Source: Paramacrobiotus metropolitanus
Lineage: Eukaryota > Tardigrada > Eutardigrada > Parachela > Macrobiotidae
Assembly (NCBI RefSeq): GCF_019649055.1
Contig: NW_026570275.1
Span: forward strand, 496,001 to 560,000
Length of the DNA stretch: 64,000 nucleotides
Direction: 5' to 3'
Both the position numbers and the translations under genes were made by a program. Positions 45,201 to 53,285 of this stretch are shown piece after piece. Each line of letters begins with the position of its first letter. The stretch's first letter is position 1. Below the pieces are notes generated by a model, which saw only the letters and a list, made by a program, of their open reading frames with translations, did not search any database and was not told the DNA's origin.

Positions 45201-46552
45201 TCTCTGAACACTGCCCTGTGCTTCTCTAAAATACTTTGCAACGTGAAGGATTCAATTTTGCTAACTGTGCCCTGCTGCAGCTGCTTCAGACTTAGCGTAC
45301 TTAAATCTAACTGGCTTATCCAGTCTCTGCCAATAATACTGCAACCGCGCTTCGACACTAATGCTTGCACAGTTTTATTTATGCCTCTGTACTTAACCTG
45401 TACTTCAACTGTTCCCATTATGGGAATAACGTCACCTGTATAACTGCGTAACCATGAACTGGCTTTCTGCATTTTTGGTGAACCGATCTTATGCCACAGC
45501 ATTTTACTCATTATCGTAACTGAGGAGCCTGTATCTAATTCCATTGACACCTTCTGATTGTTGACAGTCAACGGAACGAAAATCGAGGACGCGGTAGTTG
45601 GCCCAGCTCGTAAAACATCGTAAGGCTCTTCTTCGACATAATTCGTTCTTCTGAAACCTCGACTGCCACGACCTCTCTTAGGCGCTTTACACACTTTCGC
45701 AAGGTGACCTTTCTTACCGCAGTTATTACAGACTGCGTTCTTATGAGGACAATCGGGCTTCATGTGATCTGACGAGCCACACCCATAGCACGCTGCTCTG
45801 CCTGCGCGATTGCTATACGAGCTTCTGGCATTTCTCCCTGATCCGCGAAACCTACCGCGACCACGCCCTCTGTATCCTCCGCGTCTTATGAACGCGACGT
45901 CTGGAGAACTTGACCTTGGCCCCATCTGCTTGGCATCTTCTCTGCTCGTCTCATACTTTACAGCTTCCTCGAACAGCTTATCAAACTTTTCAACTGAAGA
46001 AACTGGCAATGAGTACAAATATCGTCTTGTTATCTCGCTAGAAACGCCTGACATAAAAGCAGCGCATAGCTGATCATCGACAAAAGTATCGGGAAAATCG
46101 CATTTTACGCACTGGTTTCTAAGCTCATTAGAAAACTCAAGCAGCGACTGCCCCGACTTCTGTTTTATGCTGAAAAAGGTCGCCCTCTCTACTCGTATAT
46201 TTGTACGCTTGCTATACGCAATCTTCAACTTGTCGTATAATTCCGCAAACGTGTACGCACCGGGCTCCTTCGGGCGACACATTGAAGCCAGCATCTCCAT
46301 CGCTTTGGGGTTCAGTGATCCCAGCAGGAGTGGCTTCTTCTTATCGTCGGCCATGGCGTACGACTCCATGTGGCTGTCGAACTGGATTCGCCATGTCTCC
46401 AGTCGCATGACCTCTGGGTCAAACCTGGCCAACTTCGGTAGACCGGTGGCGTCTCCGTCATCAACGGGAGTGGAGGTGCTTGTCCTGGTCTGCGTTGTAG
46501 TCGTCCCGACAGGGGTGGTGCTGGTATTGGGCGACGTTCCCGTAGTACTCAT
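42245..46552 (-). CDS. Gag-pol polyprotein of Ty3/gypsy element (1435 aa)
   Basis: One uninterrupted frame from ATG 46552. Gag capsid-like region about residues 40-210, an Arg/Gly-rich stretch 223-250, and zinc knuckles with Cys/His at 255/258/263/268 and 275/278/283/288. Protease LDTGSS at 339-344. RT about 470-680 with FCKIDLKEAYNQ, RLPFGVASAPSIFQ and catalytic YLDD at 623-626. RNase H with Asp772, Glu814, Asp839 and Asp887. Integrase: zinc-binding His996/His999/Cys1029/Cys1032 and catalytic Asp1060, Asp1114 and Glu1150, followed by a GPY/F-like region and a Pro/Ala-rich tail (LPEVRRFEAAPDALPARRLE) ending in basic residues. Every catalytic residue expected is present and no frameshift separates gag and pol. 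The long opposite-strand frames are shadows. Confidence 0.97.
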   Translation of the reverse strand: MSTTGTSPNTSTTPVGTTTTQTRTSTSTPVDDGDATGLPKLARFDPEVMRLETWRIQFDSHMESYAMADDKKKPLLLGSLNPKAMEMLASMCRPKEPGAYTFAELYDKLKIAYSKRTNIRVERATFFSIKQKSGQSLLEFSNELRNQCVKCDFPDTFVDDQLCAAFMSGVSSEITRRYLYSLPVSSVEKFDKLFEEAVKYETSREDAKQMGPRSSSPDVAFIRRGGYRGRGRGRFRGSGRNARSSYSNRAGRAACYGCGSSDHMKPDCPHKNAVCNNCGKKGHLAKVCKAPKRGRGSRGFRRTNYVEEEPYDVLRAGPTTASSIFVPLTVNNQKVSMELDTGSSVTIMSKMLWHKIGSPKMQKASSWLRSYTGDVIPIMGTVEVQVKYRGINKTVQALVSKRGCSIIGRDWISQLDLSTLSLKQLQQGTVSKIESFTLQSILEKHRAVFRDELGCCKNFKAHLYLKENARPVFCKARPVPFALKQEVEEDIDRLVRIGVLTPIDYADWAAPIVSVKKPKKKVRTCADLSTGLNDSLDVHQYPLPHPDELFAKLNGGVIFCKIDLKEAYNQIPLDEESSKLLVINTHKGLFRYNRLPFGVASAPSIFQQLMEKIFQGCEDVAIYLDDIIIKGRTVEELLRNLEMVLARLEQYGLTVKKEKCDFMVDSVEYLGFIVDKSGRYISTEKTKAIVEMPPPQDVSQLRSFLGMVNHYSKFLPNLSSRCNCFYELLKQSTVWKWSSQCQEVFQSLKNDLTKTTQLVHFDPKLPLILAADASKYGIGAVLSHRLPDGSEKPIAHVSKTLSAAEKNYGQIEKEALALVFGVKKFHQYIYGREFILLTDHKPLVTIFGSKKGIPVVTANRLQRWSIILMGYTFKIEYRQTSQFGQADGLSRLPLRSTDLFDKEEAGISETINRIESEVMSALPVSADVVRRESETDTEVSTVMRYHMHGWPKKVPENLFSYSRKKEAYSVSNGCLLWNQRVVIPMSLRRRITDYLHATHMGIVKMKSEARSHVWWPNIDDDLETVAAKCEICSLLAKDPAKVPLQQWPVPQGPWYRLHIDFAGPYKNRMLLVIVDAFSKWLEVFEVKKADTENVISILESLFARFGLCSEIVSDNGTQFTSEQFQKFCVSVGIKHMTTAPGHPQSNGQAERYVDVVKKGIEKGMQAGKDFKTALREFLTRFRSVPQSTTGKAPCELLMSRKMKTVLDLVHPEVAVVKGDARQRQKNNFDKKTKMRHFSVGDSVQVKDLRAHRKSNWAAGKLLKPIGSTMWLVSVDGTELRRHCNQILKRYWLTPEEHAEALSAATAQADTTVLVSGNDTTINGSASARRLVAALPEVRRFEAAPDALPARRLEAVPEIKAEQSALLPVAVHPEVLPPIQLPPLQASLAPPAKNKAAGKVPKAKSNSKETGNPDSTSTRSGRQVKEPDRYGYDKKK

Positions 46553-46577
46553 TTTTAATTATTTATTATTGAAAAAT

Positions 46578-46593
46578 CTCATCCTTCACGCCA
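46578..46593 (-). promoter_or_regulatory. tRNA primer-binding site
   Basis: One base inside the 5' LTR on minus lies TGGCGTGAAGGATGAG, starting with the TGG that pairs with tRNA 3' CCA. I could not assign the tRNA species. Confidence 0.6.
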
Positions 46594-46594
46594 T

Positions 46595-46717
46595 TGTGAA
46601 GTACTTGCCATAAAGTAATATTTTTATTACTTTTCATATGAGTACGACTGATAATCTTCTAGTGACAAACAACATCTTGTAATATCGGTTGCTAAGTGTA
46701 CGTACACGTACCGTACA
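46595..46717 (-). repeat. 5' LTR (123 bp)
   Basis: Identical by eye over all 123 bases to 41413-41535. Should contain the promoter and transcript ends, but no TATA-like element stands out. Confidence 0.95.
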
Positions 46718-46722
46718 CCAAA
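46718..46722. repeat. Target-site duplication CCAAA (right)
   Basis: Pairs with 41408-41412. Removing one copy and the element restores the empty site. Confidence 0.9.
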
Positions 46723-46949
46723 CTTCACAATATTACCAGTACAAAGACAAAATGTCGAACTGAACCGCTAATAAACAAAACGAGCCCACTTTCGGTTGAT
46801 GGAAATAGCATAATACCAGTTTTTAAACCATATTTAAATCGAACCTGATCTATTCAAATTAACGAGCAAACCTTGGAATTTAACATTACGAAAAGGGATT
46901 GGCAGACGTTCGGTATCCTATCGAGTTGAGACATTAACACCTATAAGCT

Positions 46950-47165
46950 AAATTTGGACTGAAGCCGGACGAATTTCCACGTCAAGGATTATCAGATCCG
47001 TATTACGATCCTTCGCTTCACAATTATCTGGATCCTCTGGCACAGCTAAGTACAAAAAAAGAAGCTGATACTATTCCTATACATTTAAATATGCCGATAA
47101 AACAAGAGACGGAAGCTACAAATAATCCAGATCTAAGTTCTTGGTGGGAAAGTGTCAAGAATTAA
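46950..47165 (+). CDS. Partial C-terminal ORF, function unknown
   Basis: A frame of 71 sense codons without its own start, reading LKPDEFPRQGLSDPYYDPSL, LAQLSTKKEADTIP and IKQETEATNNPDLSSWWESV before TAA. The polar, protein-like composition and clean stop suggest a real C-terminus, perhaps of the sequence into which the retroelement inserted. IKQE also matches a sumoylation-type consensus. Upstream frames (from 46880) look related but are interrupted, so it may be a pseudogene remnant. Confidence 0.3.
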   Translation, partial: KFGLKPDEFPRQGLSDPYYDPSLHNYLDPLAQLSTKKEADTIPIHLNMPIKQETEATNNPDLSSWWESVKN

Positions 47166-49489
47166 TTTTCCTGAGTGACAGGCAGCTTGGTCGTAATCAG
47201 AATAATTGGTTTAGCGTGTTACTCTATTAAACCATCTGTCCTCTGTGGCACAGTAACAAATGGCCTGTCGAGAAGACTTCGACGTATTCGAAGCCAAAAT
47301 CATAAAAATGGAACTGATGTAAATCATCCACAAGAACCTAGAAATACAATGTAGTTTTGATATGAGAGAGTTAGAATACGTGCCCCGATATGTAGTGCCA
47401 CTCCAGATCCATGGTGTAAACTCATTCATTAGGGTCTGTCCATCCTGGATGGATTTAGCTGTAGATCCATAGCTATGGATCTGTTGGTTGCTATAGGCTC
47501 TGTACCGCAACGCGTATTCTTCATACCGGTGGTGCCTTGTCGGCGGGATTACGGCTCGCGTATTCCCGGCTGTAATCGTTATATGTATTCATTTTTGCGA
47601 TTTTGCCCGCATTTGTCTTTCGCTTTTTTCATCAGTGCGCCTTTGTTTACTCCTTTCCCATGGCCTTTGGTTTTCCTGGTACTCCTCTTCCGGTGAGATG
47701 GTAGACGTGTTGTATCTGTCCCCGCTTACCTGCCATCGTCGCAGGCTTTATAGTTAGCAGCTCCATTCTGTTGTGGGGCATGGATGAGATATTCATCCAG
47801 GACGAATGGAGAGTAATGTTCACAATACGTCGAAGTGAACGCGACGATAAAGTCATCATCGTTAATCTGGAATCGTCTATGCAACAATCATGAAAATATC
47901 TCATTAATATAACACCGTTAAGTGAACTTAGGCGTAGATATTAAAGGTAATACAAGCTTACGCTTGGACTTGATAAGCTGTAATGGCAACAGTGGAAAGC
48001 AGCCGAACGTTGATAAGGTAATCCAAAATTTAATTGCAATCTGTATACAGTTGACGGGAAAACTACCGCGTTTCAGAAATGCCATACTTATAAAACGCAC
48101 GCCTGAGTTAAAACCGTGTATTTCGTCTCCGCTGGTTTCTAAGCAAACACCGCTTGTTTATCGACAGAAGTTTCACTATCTTACAACGCCATCGCCGCTT
48201 GCTAGCGATCAACAAGTGGAGATGGCTATAGCTTCACATGAAATTCAATAAAATAAAATGTATGGAAGCATTCATTGCGCATTTCCATTCCATATTTCCC
48301 ACCGAAAATTCATGTCAAGCGATAGATATCACGCTAGCTAATCAGCTGCAGACGGTGGTGGTAAAATCGATATTGCACCGCTTAATCAAGATCAGCCAAG
48401 CGGTAATATTTGCCGCCTCGAAATTAGCTGGGAAAACGCTTCGGACGGCCTTCGACATAATTCCAATGTCAGTCCCACACCTTGCAGTTACCCGACAGAT
48501 TATTATTAACTATATCGTCACAATTAGCACATGGAAAGTTTTCGCTGTACTCATGGTACTTATGGATAATGAATATTTTGTTGCTCTGCATAACACGCGG
48601 ACGGATGGCAACCCCGTCGGCGACATCGCCCCATCCACTCGCTTCCGGTAGCATCAGCGAACATCAGCTCCGGTGTAAAACAATCTTATTTTTAGAGCCA
48701 AGAGACTTCCAGGCATCAAAAATAGAGTGATTGCCGCAATGAAAGATTAATCTAAGACTGTGAAAAAGTTATCCTCATACCGGTATAACGCAAGCGAATA
48801 AAATGGAAAACAATCCCAAAACTTAAATACAGAGTTTATTAGAGAGAATACGTTGAGGCCAGCGTGCACAAAATTATCGACCATCAAAGAATGCGTTTGC
48901 ACTTTCTAAGAGAGTTTGACACATTGAGTTAATTGAAGTACTCGGGTTCGAAGTCCTTGGTCCTGGGGTATCCGATGATTTAGAGGGGAGCCTATGTTTT
49001 GGCATCTGTGTTTGGGGTGCGATGTGGTGGGCTGAGATGAGGGCAGGGGTTATGTTGGGATTTAGAGTGGTTTTGTCTGGTGGCCACGTTGGCCAGGGGA
49101 TTAGTTTGGGGAAAGCTAATCATAAATCACACACCACACACAAAACCATACACCATACAACAAAACGAATTCATGTCAAAACCAAAAAACAAGGTTCACT
49201 AAAAAGCAATTTTGAGCTGCTTTGCGATGAATGCGAGGCTATCTGAGACTCACAAGTTACTACGTTAGTGAGAGAACAGCTTATTCAGACGAAGTTTTAT
49301 AGCAACGAACAGCTCAGGTATTTCCCTAGTTGCAGCGGTGTTTTGCAGTAACTCCCCGGAGTATTAAGCAACAAATTCCTCTTTTTCGAACGGCCTTGTT
49401 GCAAATAAATCACGGCCTTTGCCTGGAACCGTCTGTAACTGGAAAAAAAAGCAATTGAGGAAACGCCGAAGCGCCCCTTTCAGAATCCG
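47166..49489. other. No gene recognised
   Basis: Overlapping frames on both strands between 47.9 and 48.7 kb (up to 137 codons, for example plus 48238-48651) have no domain. The opposite strand is open to a similar extent, so neither is convincing. Confidence 0.35.
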
Positions 49490-49497
49490 TTTTTTAG

Positions 49498-50000
49498 GGC
49501 CCGCGCTCCAGCTCGGACTTGGACTTGGACTCGGACTTGGACTACTAAAACTTGGACTTGGACTTTACTTGGAATCTAAAACTTGGACTTTAAGACTTTG
49601 ACTTTCACTTGGATTCTGGAAAACCTAAGAAACCTAAGAAACCTAAGAATAACCTAGGAATACCTAAGAAATGTAAGAATAATCTAAGAATACCTAAGAA
49701 TACCTAAGAAACCTAAGAAACCTAGGAAACCTGAAACACCTAAGAAACCTGAGAACCTAAGAAAACATGAAGAAACGTAAAAGTCATAAAGTCCAAGTTT
49801 TAGAGTTCAAGTAAAGTCCAAGTCCAATTTAAGTGAAGCCCGAGTCCAAGTCCAAGTGAAGTCCGAGATTTAGAGTACAAGTTTTAGAGTCCAAGTGAAG
49901 TCCGAGTTTTAGAGTCCAAGTTTTAGGGTCCAAGTGAAGTCCAAGTCCAAGTTTCAGTAGTCCAAGCCCGAGTCCAAGTCCGAGCTTGAGCGCGGGCCCA
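49498..50000. mobile_element. Inverted TTGGAC-array element with CCTAAGAAA core, 8-bp duplication
   Basis: Flanked by TTTTTTAG at 49490-49497 and 50001-50008. Ends are GGCCCGCGCTC and its complement GAGCGCGGGCC. Next to the left end come tandem TTGGAC/GGACTT hexamers (about 49515-49615), in the middle CCTAAGAAA/CCTAAGAAT units (about 49623-49770), and before the right end GTCCAA hexamers (about 49788-49985), the complement of the left array. Single strands could fold into one extended hairpin with the core as loop. No ORF of interest. Confidence 0.8.
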
Positions 50001-50008
50001 TTTTTTAG

Positions 50009-50183
50009 TCAACTTTAACCCCGCTGTGTCATCTTTGACAGCTAGAATGAACTCGTATCATTCTTTTTTCGTTTTAGTTTGCCTACGTATCTGCTAATTC
50101 ATCCTCTTTCCGGGTCTTTCGGGTTGTACAAGGTTCAAATTCCTGTTTTCTTTATCGTGTTGCCTGCAAAGTATTTACTGATG
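50009..50183. other. Spacer to PHD-like exon
   Basis: Nothing recognised. Confidence 0.4.
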
Positions 50184-50537
50184 TTATGGTTTTTGAAAAA
50201 ACCGGCCTCCCAGCAAATTTGAAACCTTGAGAGTTGAATTTGAAACCTTGAGTGTTGAATCCTTTTTGGTAATGTTGCGCGTACAAAATTCGCAGCGCCA
50301 ATTACTTTGTGGACTTCCAGAGCGTGTGCTGACAGCTAGGCGGGACGAACTCGCGCAAAAAGTGCGAAAATGATGGCCACATTTGCTACAGCAAATGTAT
50401 GCAGTTTTCTGCTTTCCGTTTTGAAGAACACCTGTAAAAATCGCACGGCAGCCCGGTTCGACTTGCTGTGGCAATCTCAAGCGCCGCTTACGCACGGATG
50501 ATTCCGACTCCTCTGGAATGTCTATAACAATTTTAGC
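50184..50537 (-). CDS. Terminal exon with degenerate PHD-finger-like motif
   Basis: An acceptor (TATATTCCAG) at 50538 opens a terminal exon of 117 codons on minus. It begins AKIVIDIPEESESSVRKRRL, then has YICCSKCGHHFRTFC and, after a Ser-rich loop, NWRCEFC. This matches the second half of a PHD finger (C-x2-C, H/C, then W-x-C-x2-C), except that the usual histidine two residues before the fourth ligand position is Arg, with His-His just upstream. The first C-x-x-C pair would lie in an earlier exon. The C-terminus repeats STLKVSN twice in tandem. Role in a complete protein: histone-tail or protein binding. The family call is tentative. Confidence 0.45.
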   Translation of the reverse strand, partial: AKIVIDIPEESESSVRKRRLRLPQQVEPGCRAIFTGVLQNGKQKTAYICCSKCGHHFRTFCASSSRLAVSTRSGSPQSNWRCEFCTRNITKKDSTLKVSNSTLKVSNLLGGRFFQKP

Positions 50538-51879
50538 CTGGAATATAAAAAGTGAACGTTTTGCAAGATTATCGCACATTCGCTTGTTAGCTCGTTGCTA
50601 AAGGAATTTAAATAGCTTGCACTAATGCTCCGACCAACACTTCGAGATATTTCAAGTGCTGCTTCGTAATCGTATAGAAACCCCGGATTGTCAAATGAAA
50701 TTCATGCCCGTTATTAAAATTTTCGTGCTCATCTGTTTATGAATTCAATCTGTTTGCAAACAACGACCTGTTTCAAGAAACTTTCGGGTCGCTTTATTGC
50801 TCCGCTGCACCTCGTATTCCCTCGATCCAGATGCGCACTTTTTAAAAGCGGTTCCTTTATCAGCTCAGAAAAGGCATCACGTAGTGCCTACAAAGACCGC
50901 CCATTTGTTTAATATTTTATAAGCAGAGAATGTATCATTTTCAGACCTTGCTGGCATCCGTTTTCGGCTCGTACTTTCGGTCGTTCTTATGATCTGGTTA
51001 TGTTTCAACCGTATCCACGCTCTCCATCATGCAGGTAAATTTCTGAGGGATTTAAACCTTTTACTGGTTCAAATTATTGATTCAAGAATTGACTTGTTAT
51101 ACAGTTAGCAAACAAAATCATAACAGCGGGACCAACCGGAGAGTTTTATAGACACATCCGGATGATCTAAACACGAAGATTCACAAGACGAGGGCATTAG
51201 CCTTTCCTGCTGCTCATTTATCTGTAGTTGGGTTTCGAGCGTCAGTTGCCCTCGGCCGAGCGTAATTCCATTTCATATTTCTATTATCTCTTCTGATGTC
51301 GTGATATCACTTATTTTTTGACCAAATTAGCAAAACTCAGGAATACGTGAAGGCGATATAGAAAAGGCCCAATGTGCAATGCAACGAACGTCACCATGGG
51401 GAATGCTTCTACAGTACACATTGGTGCACCGTGATCGGCAGCTAAACGGAGATGCTGCTCTACTGAATGCAGTGTTTAAAACTAATTGGCATTCAACTCC
51501 TCGTAATGAAATCCGAATTGGTTGAAATCCAGAAGTCCCGCTGGATCAAATACTAGAAAATATGGTACGCATGTGTTATCGGGTATTTTACCCGTATTCT
51601 GGCCACTGTGGCAGTATACTTTTATGTACCGCGCACCATCTTGTTGAACGAATTAACCGTCTCGCGCTCCATGGCAAAGCAACACTTAATGGACCAAAAC
51701 GCTTTAATAAGTACACAACAGCAAATCTTTTGGAATAACTGGATTTCTTGAATGTCGACAAATTATTTCTCTCCAGTGAAGTACGCAGAAGCGTCTCTTT
51801 GGTTTAGCTATCCGCGCTTTCAAGTCACTGTACTGAAGAACTTCCTGTTTCAGGTGGCCTCCGTCTCCACCTTCATCAA
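50538..51879. other. No gene recognised; may hold degraded Polinton sequence
   Basis: A plus frame near 51350-51730 (for example LENMVRMCYRVFYPYSGHCG) precedes the polymerase relic and may belong to it, but I cannot match it. Earlier exon(s) of the PHD-like gene might lie here. Confidence 0.3.
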
Positions 51880-52520
51880 AGTGGTAGCTCGCCATCCGGA
51901 GGAGAGTGGCACGGGTATGACAATCTATGTATATTGTTCTATATCCTACACGAGAACGATCATTTCGACCCTATTACGAAACCGTCAGGATTTTACTGTC
52001 ACGAATGTGACATTTCAGACGAACACAAAGAGCGTCACTAGTGCAAATCGATTTGCAATAGATGTTATCGCAGGAAGAAAGAATGTGGTGAGTAGGAGAA
52101 GGTTTTATATAACAACGATGCCCCCACCATTAACAATAGGGAATGTCTGGAACTTCATGAAAAGCCACGCAAAAACCAGCTGTCCTTTCGCAAACAGCTT
52201 TTTGTTTTTGGGTCATGCAAAAAGTTCTAAGGTCTACTCCGACGACCAGGCAGAAGCATGTCTGCGATGAGATGCAAGTCTGTTATGAGATGCGATGCAT
52301 CTGTGAAGAGTAGATGTTGCAATAACACCGGTGTTTTATGAAACCAATGCACCCTCGCGTATGTATATCCATCGACACCGAGGCACATCTATTTTAATTA
52401 CGAAACCTATCAGGACGCAGACAGCCTGCATGGACCTTGTTATGTTGATGCCCAGTGTGTGGACGGCAGGAGTTTCGGTAGCCGCCCGACGGGACACTAA
52501 TGAAAGGTTACGATGTACAA
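51880..52520 (+). pseudogene. Polinton/Maverick-like protein-primed DNA polymerase B relic
   Basis: A plus-strand frame with several stops encodes LCILFYILHENDHFDPITK and GFYCHECDISDEHKERH, then CKSICNRCYRRKKECG and NNRECLELHEK. This Cys/His-rich order, next to 'HyD.I', is what precedes the exonuclease domain of type-B polymerases of Polinton/Maverick elements. Further on, RHIYFNYETYQDADSLHGP resembles the Exo I block (F-D-x-E-T), with Asn in place of the first catalytic Asp. No other Polinton gene (integrase, ATPase, protease) was recognised nearby. The competing open frame at 51752-52270 looks like a shadow. Confidence 0.55.
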
Positions 52521-52819
52521 AATGAATTGGGGCAACGGGTTTGCTCTGAAAAGCTATACATGCCCAGAAGGGCAAAATAGCATGCAAGTAGCAAGATTAC
52601 CTGTAACTGACCAAAACGTTCGGACGACGAAAGCCTCCGCCAGACGCCTTCGTCTTCCGGACGTTCTGGTCGGTTATACCTGTCTTTCTGGTTGCTGGAT
52701 CTCAGTGAGAAAGTTCCCCGTACTTCCAAACCCGTCGATCCGGCGAAAGAGTCTAAAGCAGTTGTTACCGAAGTTTCTCCTCCCTTTGAGAAATCAAACG
52801 GCTGAAGCATGCCTTAAGG

Positions 52820-53285
52820 TTAATCAACCTTTTCAGGCGTCGAAAAGCACCACGTAACCGTGGAGCTAACCGTAGAGCTGAGTTACAGCTGTTTGCCGCT
52901 GTTTTCGGCACCGAGAAATTTTACTATTTAGTCTATGGTCCTAATGCGTTCAAAGTGCTTGCTGACCGTTCCGCTAATGGCGCTTTACTTATTGTTGAAA
53001 ACCCGACGAACCGGCTCGCACGGTGGAATGTGCGCTTCACGCCATATAATTTCACCGTTATCTATCGCCCGGGCAAGCCCGATTCGTTACCCGATGGTTT
53101 ATTGCGATTTCCAGTCAAAGATGCATTCTATTTGCATTCTATTTCCAACGCCTCTGTTTTTCTCACAAAGTTAGATCCGAAAATCCTACACGGAAACATC
53201 CTCTTTTCAAAAATATTTCGTCAATCATTAACGTTCCAACTCATTCAAAATATAAAACGAGATGGATTAATTTTTGACTCTTGAT
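52820..53285 (+). pseudogene. Ty3/gypsy RNase H relic
   Basis: From about 52850 the plus strand reads AELQLFAAVFGTEKFYYLVY, FKVLADRSANGALL, NPTNRLARWNVRFTPYNFTV and YRPGKPDSLPDGLLRFP. These match the gypsy RNase H sequence 'E.....AV.....F..YL.G..F.V.TDH.AL', 'NRLARW....YNF...YRPGK.....D.LSR'. The catalytic TDH has become ADR and the frame dies near 53284. It is immediately downstream of the Polinton-like relic but unrelated to it. Confidence 0.7.

Larger units (their letters stand above)
41413..46717 (-). mobile_element. Full-length Ty3/gypsy LTR retrotransposon (Mag-like)
   Basis: A 5305-bp element bounded by identical 123-bp LTRs and a perfect 5-bp duplication. On minus: 5' LTR, primer-binding site, a single gag-pol frame, a separate zinc-knuckle ORF, a short purine-rich stretch and 3' LTR. 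Gag and pol fused in one frame, two zinc knuckles in Gag, PR-RT-RNase H-IN order and very short LTRs recall the Mag clade; that clade call is from memory of domain style. LTR identity and an unbroken frame point to a recent insertion. Confidence 0.95.

Noticed and set aside
42255-46613. Many 60-148 codon plus-strand frames across the retrotransposon
   Set aside because: They are antisense shadows of the 1435-codon gag-pol frame; none has a recognisable domain.
48920-48965. GGGTTCGAAGTCC resembling a tRNA B box
   Set aside because: No A box or cloverleaf could be built upstream; likewise GGTTCAAATTCC near 50130.
51752-52270. 172-codon plus-strand frame
   Set aside because: The adjacent frame over the same bases has the ordered Cys/His and Exo I-like blocks, so this one is a shadow.
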